From positions 1-6,198 of the forward strand of contig JAJUFY010000137.1 of assembly GCA_029263635.1 (NCBI GenBank): a stretch of 6,198 nt of DNA. The letters run 5' to 3'. The notes under the pieces are model-generated. The model ran no database searches and was not told where the DNA came from. It was given only the letters and a program-made list of their open reading frames with translations. The stretch's first letter is position 1, and each line of letters starts with the position of its first letter. The translations under genes and the position numbers were made by a program. Shown piece by piece: positions 1-5,719 of the stretch. The stretch comes from Ectothiorhodospiraceae bacterium (GTDB lineage: Bacteria; Pseudomonadota; Gammaproteobacteria; Nitrococcales; AK92).

Positions 1-711
1 CTTGACGTCGGCGATGTAGTTCTCGCGGTCGACGCGCCTCTCGGCCAGCAGCCTGGCGATGCGCTTGTAGGTTTCCGGCTCGCAGTAGCGGAAGCTGAGA
101 TCCTCCAGCTCCCACTTCAGCTGCCAGATGCCCAGCCGGTTGGCGAGCGGCGCGTAGAGATCCTGGGTCTCGCGGGCGATGCGGCGCTGCTCTTCTTCCG
201 GCCGGTTCTTGAGCGTGCGCATGTCGTCCAGCCGCTCGGCGAGGGTGATGAACACCACGCGGATGTCGCGCGCCATGGCCAGGATCATCTTGCGCAGGGC
301 CTCGGCCTGCTGCTCGGGCGGGGTGCCCGGCCGCTCGTGCAGCTCGCGGATCACTTCCATGCGCGCCAGGCCCTGCAGCAGGCCGGCGACATCGGCGCCG
401 AAGGCGCGCACGCAGGCCTCGTGGTCGTAGCGCTTGAGCGCGGGCAGATCGTGCTGCAGGGCGGCGGCGATGGTATGCGCGTCGAGCCGCAGCTCGGCGA
501 GGATGCTGGCGACCGACAGGGCATGGGTGAAATAGCGCTCGCCGGAGGGCCGGCGCTCGTCGCCGTAACCGCGGCGGGCGGTGTCCCAGGCTGTGGTCAG
601 CAGCTCACGGTCAGCCTCGCTGTAGGCCATTGGCAGCCGGGCCAGCCAGTCGGCGCACTCGAGACGGTCGTCTTGGATGAGCTCGCTAAGCTCGGCGTTG
701 ACACTGACCAT
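1..711 (-). CDS. relA: RelA-type (p)ppGpp synthetase, N-terminal 237 residues (3' end outside window)
   Basis: Stringent-response enzyme of the RelA/SpoT family, which makes (p)ppGpp from ATP and GTP/GDP. I read it by reverse translation: it opens MVSVNAELSE and stays open to the window edge. Residues about 35-170 are an HD-like domain: RYFTHAL (H63), QHDLPAL (H87, D88) and LAERLDDMRTL (159-166). Residues 182-232 match the conserved linker into the synthetase domain (DLYAPLANRLGIWQLKWELED, then RIARLLAERRVDRENYI), very close to E. coli RelA. The HD site is degenerate: HDxxED has become HDLPAL and LADRLHN has become LAERLDD, so hydrolase activity is probably lost and the protein is more likely RelA than SpoT. 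The catalytic synthetase core, TGS and ACT domains lie outside the window. ATG at 711 is chosen because an in-frame stop sits at 745-747 and no better start lies between; no clear Shine-Dalgarno is visible. It is divergent from the ydiJ-TRAP cluster and probably unrelated to it. Confidence 0.9.
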   Translation of the reverse strand, partial: MVSVNAELSELIQDDRLECADWLARLPMAYSEADRELLTTAWDTARRGYGDERRPSGERYFTHALSVASILAELRLDAHTIAAALQHDLPALKRYDHEACVRAFGADVAGLLQGLARMEVIRELHERPGTPPEQQAEALRKMILAMARDIRVVFITLAERLDDMRTLKNRPEEEQRRIARETQDLYAPLANRLGIWQLKWELEDLSFRYCEPETYKRIARLLAERRVDRENYIADVK

Positions 712-884
712 GCACAGCCACGGATTGAATTGAACGCGCCTATTCTAGCGGCGCATGCGGGGGATTGTTTGACCCATGACAAGAGTCCGGGCGCAAGGTT
801 CCATTCATTCCGGCTCGGGACAGCATCTTCTGAATGGGGCCCGGCTGTCGGCGGCACAAGCTCCGGCGGCACGGAGTCCTGGAC

Positions 885-897
885 GTTGTCGGATAAC
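885..897. promoter_or_regulatory. Second, imperfect GntR/FadR-like operator
   Basis: The sequence GTTGTCGGATAAC has arms GTTGTC and GATAAC around one central base, with one mismatch between arms. It resembles the perfect palindrome centred at 1111 (GTTGTC-C-GACAAC). It departs from the FadR-subfamily pattern TNGTNNNACNA at one position (AT where AC is expected). Centres are 891 and 1111, 220 bp apart, close to 21 turns of B-DNA. It could be an auxiliary operator for looping, or a chance half-match. Confidence 0.4.
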
Positions 898-990
898 TCA
901 AGATTCCGCCAGCCGCTGCGGCCGTCTGCCTGGAAGTGCCGCCGCTGGCGAAGACTCCTGCCAGGAACATCGCTCAACCGATGCAATCGC

Positions 991-1011
991 ATGAAATAAA
1001 AAGATATTTTT
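991..1011. other. AT-rich A/T-tract in intergenic region
   Basis: A stretch almost without G or C in otherwise GC-rich DNA. It contains AAAAA-GATA-TTTTT at 998-1011, a 5-bp-arm dyad. It lies almost exactly midway between the two operator-like dyads (midpoint 1001). Intrinsically curved or flexible DNA, an UP-like element, or a protein-bending site are possible. I did not find a convincing IHF consensus. Confidence 0.35.
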
Positions 1012-1078
1012 GAGACTCCCGGCTGCCGAAACCGGGCTTCAGACACCTCCGCAAGCAGCAAAAAATACCAGCAAAGCC

Positions 1079-1107
1079 TTGCAAGCCGGTTTCAATCCGC
1101 ATAAGTT
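1079..1107 (+). promoter_or_regulatory. Weak candidate sigma-70 promoter for the ydiJ-TRAP cluster
   Basis: TTGCAA at 1079-1084 matches four of six bases of the -35 consensus. TAAGTT at 1102-1107, 17 bp later, is a poor -10 (three of six); CATAAG at 1100-1105 fits better but gives a 15-bp spacer. Its appeal is positional: the -10 region would overlap the operator palindrome at 1104-1118, as expected for repression. No sigma-54 -24/-12 pair is visible here. Confidence 0.25.
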
Positions 1108-1118
1108 GTCCGACAACT
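1104..1118. promoter_or_regulatory. Operator palindrome of GntR/FadR-subfamily type
   Basis: AGTTGTC-C-GACAACT is a perfect inverted repeat with 7-bp arms and one central base. Its core TTGTCCGACAA (1106-1116) fits TNGTNNNACNA, the established operator pattern of FadR-subfamily GntR regulators, which include LldR-type controllers of lactate use. It lies 57 bp before the ATG at 1176 and only 21 bp before the alternative TTG at 1140. A wider inverted repeat CCGGTT (1086-1091) / AACCGG (1124-1129) surrounds it off-centre. No regulator gene lies in the window, so it would be beyond dctM or elsewhere. Repression relieved by a carboxylate substrate is the likely mode, by inference. Confidence 0.65.
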
Positions 1119-1175
1119 CAGCCAACCGGGATACCCGATTTGTCTCTGCCTAGCACTGCCCGCCGGACGGACGCT

Positions 1176-4127
1176 ATGCCGGAGCCGGATCTTCAGCTAT
1201 TCTCCGCCGCCCTGCGCGCGGCCGGATTCGCCGGGGACATCCTCGACGACGAGGCCAGCCGCCTGGCGATGGCCACCGACAACAGCGTCTACCAGGTGCT
1301 GCCGGCACTGGTGCTCGCTCCGCGCGACGGCCAGGATCTGCAGCGCATCGTGCAGGTCGCTGCCCGCCCCGCCTTCGCAGGCATCCGCCTCACTGCCCGC
1401 GGCGGCGGCACCGGCACCAACGGCCAGTCGCTGACCGATGCCGTGGTGATCGACACCGGCCGCTACATGAACCGCATCCTGGCCATCGATCCCGAGGCCC
1501 GCACCGTACGGGTGGAGCCGGGCGTCGTGCTGGGCCAGCTGAACGCCGCGCTGGCAGCGCATGATCTGGTGTTTCCGCCGCTGATCTCCACCGCCAGCCG
1601 GGCCACCCTGGGCGGCATGGTCAGCACCGATGCCTGCGGCAAGGGCTCGCGGGTGCTCGGCCGCACCGGCGATTACGTCGAATCGCTGCGGCTGCTGCTG
1701 CCCGACGGCCGGGCGCTGGAGGCTCGCCGCATTACGCCCGAAGAGCTGGAAGGAACCTCGACCGATCCGGCCGTGCAGCTGGCCCGCGAGCTCAAGCGCC
1801 ATGTCGATCCGGTGCGGGCCGACATCGAGACCACCTTTCCCAAGCTCAGCCGCTCGCTGACCGGCTACAACCTGCGGGACGCCTTCCCCGCCGACGGCAG
1901 CGTTCATCTCAACCGGCTGATCGCCGGCGCCGAAGGCACCCTGGCCATCATCCAGGACATCACCCTGCGGGTGACCGAGCGGCCGACCGTGAAGCGGCTG
2001 GTGGTGATCCGCTACCCGGACTTCGACGCCGCCCTGGCCGACGCCCAGCGCCTGCTGGCCTACGATCCGACCGCCATCGAGACCCTGGATCAGCGGGTCT
2101 ACGAGCTGGCCCGCCAGGATCCGAACTGGTTTCACACCCGCCATGCGCTGGAGAACCCGGACGCGCCCGAGCAGGCGCTGGTGGTCAACTTCGTCGAGTT
2201 CGCCGGCCGCGACGCCGCCGCGGTCGCGGCCAAAACCGCCGACCTCGTGGCCAGCCTGGCCGCTCGCCGCGATCACCTCGGCTACCACGTCTCCACCGAG
2301 GCGAGCGAACAGACGGCGCTCTGGGCGGTACGCGAGCGCAGCGTCGGCCTGCTGGGCCGGGTGGCGGGCGCCCGCAAGCCGGTGCCCTTCGTCGAAGACA
2401 CCGTGGTGCCGCCCGAGCACCTGGCGGACTACATCAAGGAATTCCGCGCCGTGCTGGACCGCCACGGCGTCAGCTACGGCATGTTCGGCCATGTCGACGT
2501 CGGCTGCCTGCACGTGCGGCCGGCGCTGGACATGAAGGATCCGGCCGACCGCGAGCGGCTGCGCGCCATCACCGAGGAGGTGGTGGAGCTGGTCACGCGC
2601 TACGGCGGCCTGCTCTGGGGCGAGCACGGCAAGGGCTTCCGCGGCGAGTTCACCCGCGATTTCTTCGGCGAGCGGCTGTATCCGGTGCTGGCCCGCGTCA
2701 AGCACACCTTCGACCCGGACAACCGCCTCAACCCCGGCAAGATCGTCACCCCCAGCCCCGACGGCGAAGGCGTCATTCCCCTCGACGGCGTGCCGTTCCG
2801 CGGCGAGCTCGACAGCCGCATTCCGGCCGCCGACCAGATGCGCTGGGCCAAGGCGCTGGAGTGCAACGGCAACGGCGTCTGCTTCGACTGGAGCAACACC
2901 ACAACCATCTGCCCGTCCTACAAGGTCACCCGCGACCGGGTGCACTCGCCCAAGGGCCGCGCCGACCTGCTGCGGGCCTGGCTGCGTCGCGAAGCCGAGC
3001 CTGGCACCGACAGCGCGACGCATGCAGCCTTCACCCAGGAAGTCTACGACGCCCTGCACGGCTGCCTGGGCTGCAAGGCCTGCGCCTCGCAGTGCCCGGT
3101 GCAGGTCGACATCCCGACGCTGCGCTCGCGATTCCTGGAGCGCTACCACCAGCGCCGCCGGCGGCCGCTGCGCGACCATCTGGTGGCGCGCCTGGAGGCA
3201 CTGGCACCGTTGCTGGCGCGCTGGCCGCGGCTGACCAGGCTGGCCATGGACAATGCCCTCTCCCGCGCCCTGGTGCGCCGTGCCGCCGGGCTGGTGGATG
3301 TGCCGGCGGTGGCGGAGCAATCGTTCGCCAAGCGGCTGGCGGCAGCCGGCGTCGAGCCGTCCAGCCCGCAGGAAATCGTCGCCGCCAGTCGGGCCAGCGG
3401 CGGCCGCACCGTGGCCCTGCTGCAGGATGCCTTTACCAGCCATTTCGATGCCGAAGTCGCCATGGCCGGTTACCGGCTGCTGCGCGCGCTCGGCTACGAC
3501 GTGCATGTGCTGCCCTTCCTGCCGTCCGGCAAGCCCGAGCACGTGCGCGGCTTCCTCGACCGCTTCCGCCGGACCGGGCAGCGCGTGCTGACCACCTTGG
3601 CGCCGCTGTTCCAGGCCGGCATTCCGGTGCTGGGCGTCGAGCCGAGCGTGGTCCTCTGCCTGCGCCAGGAATACCGGCTGGAGCTGGGCGAAGCGGCGCC
3701 GGTGCAGCTGATCCAGGAATGGCTGGCAGAGCACGCCCTGCCCGCGCTCGAAGCGCAAGCCGCTGCGGCAGCCGCCGACCAGCCGGCGTATCGCCTTGCG
3801 CCCCACTGCACCGAGAAGACCGCGCTGCCGGAGGCGGCCTCCACCTGGCGGCGGATTTTCGCCGCCGCCGGGCTGCAGCTCGACGAGGTGGCAGTGGGCT
3901 GCTGCGGCATGGCGGGCACCTACGGCCATGAGGCCGAGCACCAGCAGGAGAGCCGCCAGCTCTACGCCATGAGCTGGCAGCAGCCGGTTCAGGAACACGG
4001 TGAGCGACTGCTGGCCACCGGTTTCTCCTGTCGCTGCCAGGCGGAGCGCCTTGATGGCGCCCGTCTCCGGCATCCATTGGAGATCCTCGCAGCGCAACTG
4101 CCGTTGCACGGCACGGATAGCCAGTAA
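1176..4127 (+). CDS. ydiJ: YdiJ-type FAD/Fe-S D-2-hydroxy acid dehydrogenase
   Basis: Large one-chain oxidoreductase, 983 residues (E. coli YdiJ is about 1018), colinear with YdiJ over nearly its full length. YdiJ is described as an FAD/Fe-S D-2-hydroxyglutarate dehydrogenase; D-lactate or related acids are alternatives. Residues 33-270: PCMH-type FAD-binding domain with TDNSVYQ, GGGTGTNG (76-83), GGMVSTDACGKGS (146-158) and GAEGTLAI (251-258). Residues 280-525: FAD-oxidase C-terminal domain with VEDTVVPPEHLADY, GHVDVGCLHV (H439, H446, likely metal ligands) and GEHGKG (E483, H484). Fe-S part: ECNGNGVC with C563, C569 and C579, then CLGCKACASQCP (C630, C633, C636, C640). The C-terminal cysteine-rich part holds APHCTEKTALP, VGCCGMAGTYGHE (C909, C910) and GFSCRC. 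The linker between the two cluster motifs is about 25 residues shorter than in E. coli. No signal peptide, so probably cytoplasmic and passing electrons towards the quinone pool. ATG 1176 follows GGACGG at 1165-1170 and covers the homologous N-terminus; an in-frame TTG at 1140 would add 12 residues. First gene of the cluster, 35 bases before dctP. Confidence 0.93.
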   Translation: MPEPDLQLFSAALRAAGFAGDILDDEASRLAMATDNSVYQVLPALVLAPRDGQDLQRIVQVAARPAFAGIRLTARGGGTGTNGQSLTDAVVIDTGRYMNRILAIDPEARTVRVEPGVVLGQLNAALAAHDLVFPPLISTASRATLGGMVSTDACGKGSRVLGRTGDYVESLRLLLPDGRALEARRITPEELEGTSTDPAVQLARELKRHVDPVRADIETTFPKLSRSLTGYNLRDAFPADGSVHLNRLIAGAEGTLAIIQDITLRVTERPTVKRLVVIRYPDFDAALADAQRLLAYDPTAIETLDQRVYELARQDPNWFHTRHALENPDAPEQALVVNFVEFAGRDAAAVAAKTADLVASLAARRDHLGYHVSTEASEQTALWAVRERSVGLLGRVAGARKPVPFVEDTVVPPEHLADYIKEFRAVLDRHGVSYGMFGHVDVGCLHVRPALDMKDPADRERLRAITEEVVELVTRYGGLLWGEHGKGFRGEFTRDFFGERLYPVLARVKHTFDPDNRLNPGKIVTPSPDGEGVIPLDGVPFRGELDSRIPAADQMRWAKALECNGNGVCFDWSNTTTICPSYKVTRDRVHSPKGRADLLRAWLRREAEPGTDSATHAAFTQEVYDALHGCLGCKACASQCPVQVDIPTLRSRFLERYHQRRRRPLRDHLVARLEALAPLLARWPRLTRLAMDNALSRALVRRAAGLVDVPAVAEQSFAKRLAAAGVEPSSPQEIVAASRASGGRTVALLQDAFTSHFDAEVAMAGYRLLRALGYDVHVLPFLPSGKPEHVRGFLDRFRRTGQRVLTTLAPLFQAGIPVLGVEPSVVLCLRQEYRLELGEAAPVQLIQEWLAEHALPALEAQAAAAAADQPAYRLAPHCTEKTALPEAASTWRRIFAAAGLQLDEVAVGCCGMAGTYGHEAEHQQESRQLYAMSWQQPVQEHGERLLATGFSCRCQAERLDGARLRHPLEILAAQLPLHGTDSQ

Positions 4128-4138
4128 CTCCCCTTGTC

Positions 4139-4150
4139 CCATTCAAATGG
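4139..4150. repeat. Small dyad between ydiJ and dctP
   Basis: CCATT-CA-AATGG has 5-bp perfect arms around two bases and ends 12 bases before the dctP start. It is too short for a terminator and has no T-run. It may be a weak mRNA hairpin near the dctP ribosome binding region, or chance. Confidence 0.25.
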
Positions 4151-4162
4151 TGTGAAAAGGCA

Positions 4163-5167
4163 ATGCTGAAGAAAACGCTCAAGACGACTCTGCGCGCGGC
4201 AACCGTCGCGCTGATCGGCGCCGCCAGCCTGACCATGGCTGTCCAGGCTTCCGCCAAGACCACGCTGCGCATCGGCTGGACCACCGCCGACAGCGAGGTC
4301 GACCCGTACGCGATCACCGCCCGCTACTTCGCCGAGGAACTGGAGAAGGCGGCGCCGGGCCGCTTCGACGTGAAGTTCTTCCCCAACCACCAGCTCGGTA
4401 ACGACACCGAGATGCTGCAGGCCATGCAGTTCGGCACCCTGGACGCCGGCGTCATCACCGGCACCCTGGTTAGCACCATCGTGCCGGCCTTCCAGATCAA
4501 CGACCTGCCCTTCCTGTACTCCGACAACGCCCATGCCCACCGGGTGCTGGACGGCGAGGTCGGCCAGGCGCTGTTCGCGCAGCTGGCGGAGAAGAAGATC
4601 GTCGGCCTCGGTTTCGCCGAAGCGGGCTTCCGCCACGCCATCAACAACGTGCGGCCGATCAACACCCCTGACGACATGGCCCGCCTGCGCCTGCGCGTGC
4701 AGCCCAGCGAGCTGTTCCTGGAGGCCTTCCGCACCATCGGCGCCAACCCGGTGCCCATGGCCTGGAGCGACGTCTTCACCGCTGTGCAGCAGGGCACGGT
4801 GGATGGCCTGGAAATCCCGCTGGCGGTGATCTACGCCAACAAGTATCCGGAAGTCACCAAGTACCTGTCGCTGACCAACCACTCCTACAACGCCCTGGCG
4901 GTGCTGATGTCGGAGCGGACCTTCAAGCGCCTGAACGCCGACGACCAGGCGGCGGTACGCAAGGCCGCGGCCGAGGCGATCAAGCGCCAGCGCGAGACCG
5001 TCGCCGCCAACGAGGCCCAGATCCTCGAGCAGATCAAGGCGGCCGGCATGCAGGTAAACCAGGTCGACAACCTGGAAGCCTTCCGCAACAAGGTGATGCC
5101 GGTGTACGCCAAGTACCGCAGCACCATCGGCGGCGAGCTGCTCGACAAGGCGCTCAACAGCAACTAA
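4163..5167 (+). CDS. dctP: TRAP transporter periplasmic solute-binding protein (DctP family)
   Basis: Periplasmic receptor of a tripartite ATP-independent transporter, 334 residues, usual for DctP/SiaP proteins. Residues 1-31 form a Sec signal peptide: basic start MLKKTLKTTLR, hydrophobic core about 12-27, and cleavage predicted after ASA (29-31). The mature protein begins KTTLRIGWTT. Family motifs include FFPNHQLGND (72-81), DLPFLY (114-119), GFRHAINN (R157) and LRLRVQPS with R178, the position of the conserved arginine that salt-bridges the ligand carboxylate in SiaP/DctP. Then come GANPVPMAWSDVFTAVQQGTVDG (193-215, in pieces) and LEIPL. The ligand is therefore a carboxylate; the exact one cannot be read. 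Only 35 bases follow the ydiJ stop, and no terminator lies between, so co-transcription is likely. The purine run GAAAAGG at 4154-4160 is unusually close to the ATG (two bases), but no in-frame alternative start lies nearby. Confidence 0.93.
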   Translation: MLKKTLKTTLRAATVALIGAASLTMAVQASAKTTLRIGWTTADSEVDPYAITARYFAEELEKAAPGRFDVKFFPNHQLGNDTEMLQAMQFGTLDAGVITGTLVSTIVPAFQINDLPFLYSDNAHAHRVLDGEVGQALFAQLAEKKIVGLGFAEAGFRHAINNVRPINTPDDMARLRLRVQPSELFLEAFRTIGANPVPMAWSDVFTAVQQGTVDGLEIPLAVIYANKYPEVTKYLSLTNHSYNALAVLMSERTFKRLNADDQAAVRKAAAEAIKRQRETVAANEAQILEQIKAAGMQVNQVDNLEAFRNKVMPVYAKYRSTIGGELLDKALNSN

Positions 5168-5185
5168 GAGAGCCATTCCGACCTC

Positions 5186-5206
5186 GGGGCGGCCGCCGGC
5201 CGCCCC
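5186..5206. promoter_or_regulatory. GC-rich stem-loop between dctP and dctQ
   Basis: A nearly perfect palindrome: 10-base arms GGGGCGGCCG and CGGCCGCCCC around a single C, allowing a stem of about eight G-C pairs with a small loop. It starts 18 bases after the dctP stop and ends 21 bases before the dctQ start. No T-run follows, so it is not a classical terminator. By analogy with binding-protein operons it may protect the 3' end of dctP mRNA or partly attenuate transcription, so that receptor exceeds membrane subunits. Confidence 0.6.
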
Positions 5207-5227
5207 GTACCCAAACGAGACGAACCC

Positions 5228-5719
5228 ATGCAAGTTCTCAGGCAAGGCAGCCGGCTGCTCGCCCGGCTGAGCATCTGGCTCATTCTGCTGGCAGCAGTCG
5301 TCATGATCGGCAGCCTGCTGCTCGGCGTGTTCTTCCGCTATGTGGTGCAATCGTCGCTGTCATGGTCGGAGGAAGTCGCGATCCTGGCGTTCACCTGGGT
5401 GGTGCTGCTGACCGCAAGCCTGGGAGTGCGCGAAGACAGCCACGTCCGCATCACCCTGATTGACGACATACTGCCGGCCAAGCCCCGCTGGGCGCTGGCC
5501 CAGCTGATCCTGCTGGCGATCGCCGCATTCGGGCTGGTCATGGTGTGGACCGGCTACACCTTCATCGAATTCACGCTCGGCCAGGTATCGCCGGCCGTGC
5601 AATACCCGTCCTGGCTGATGAACAGCGCGGTGCCGGTCAGCGGCGCGCTGATCACCGTGCATGCGCTCGCCCGCCTGCAGCGCTTTTCTTCCTCAACCAA
5701 CGGTAACGACCATGAGTGA
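5228..5719 (+). CDS. dctQ: TRAP transporter small permease subunit (DctQ family)
   Basis: Small membrane subunit of the TRAP transporter, 163 residues, typical size, with the expected four transmembrane helices: about residues 15-37, 48-66, 88-109 and 126-147. Family signature residues are present: R37-Y38 after helix 1, LSWSEEVA (44-51, with W46 and E48-E49) at the start of helix 2, and VREDSHVRI (67-75, with H72) in the loop after helix 2. It associates with DctM in the inner membrane and scaffolds the substrate-translocating subunit. It begins 60 bases after the dctP stop, past the stem-loop. Upstream purines (CGAGACGAA) give only a weak ribosome binding site, consistent with lower expression than dctP. 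Its last eight bases overlap the dctM start, indicating translational coupling. Confidence 0.92.
   Translation: MQVLRQGSRLLARLSIWLILLAAVVMIGSLLLGVFFRYVVQSSLSWSEEVAILAFTWVVLLTASLGVREDSHVRITLIDDILPAKPRWALAQLILLAIAAFGLVMVWTGYTFIEFTLGQVSPAVQYPSWLMNSAVPVSGALITVHALARLQRFSSSTNGNDHE

Larger units (their letters stand above)
712..1175. other. Divergent intergenic region between relA and ydiJ
   Basis: This gap of about 460 bases holds no convincing gene: the short open frames here lack family resemblance and ribosome binding sites. For relA (minus strand) there is a -10-like TAGAAT at 742-747 without a good -35. Other contents are a direct repeat CGGCGGCAC at 849-857 and 864-872, an operator-like dyad at 885-897, an AT-rich tract at 991-1011, a short dyad CCCGG/CCGGG at 1018-1036 without a T-run, the perfect operator palindrome at 1104-1118, and a dyad CGGG-ATA-CCCG at 1127-1137. 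Most regulatory signals appear to serve the plus-strand cluster. Confidence 0.6.

Noticed and set aside
849..872. Direct repeat CGGCGGCAC (two copies, 15 bp apart)
   Set aside because: Short and low-complexity; expected by chance in GC-rich DNA.
956..966. Small palindrome TCCTG-C-CAGGA
   Set aside because: Only five-base arms, unlike the operator sequence and not repeated nearby.
337..999. Plus-strand open frame of 220 codons over the relA start and intergenic region
   Set aside because: Its first half is antisense to conserved RelA sequence and the remainder shows no domain or ribosome binding site.
1018..1036. CCCGG/CCGGG dyad as a possible terminator
   Set aside because: The stem is only five pairs with a nine-base loop, no T-run follows on either strand, and no gene ends here.
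597..1061. Minus-strand open frame of 154 codons upstream of relA
   Set aside because: It overlaps the relA start in another frame, has no recognisable motif and lies in the region holding the operator-like sites.
1068..1083. TTGCA at 1079-1083 as a sigma-54 -12 element (TRAP genes are often sigma-54 dependent)
   Set aside because: The required GG of the -24 element is absent at the right distance (CA at 1069-1070).
1197..4142. Very long open frame on the minus strand opposite ydiJ (981 codons)
   Set aside because: It mirrors the codon structure of ydiJ, as expected in GC-rich genes with strong third-position bias. Its composition is low-complexity (Gln, Gly, Arg, Ala, His), it has no recognisable domain, and ydiJ on the plus strand is unmistakable.
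3989..5350. Minus-strand open frame of 453 codons opposite dctP
   Set aside because: It spans the ends of three well-supported plus-strand genes, has shadow-like composition and no family resemblance.
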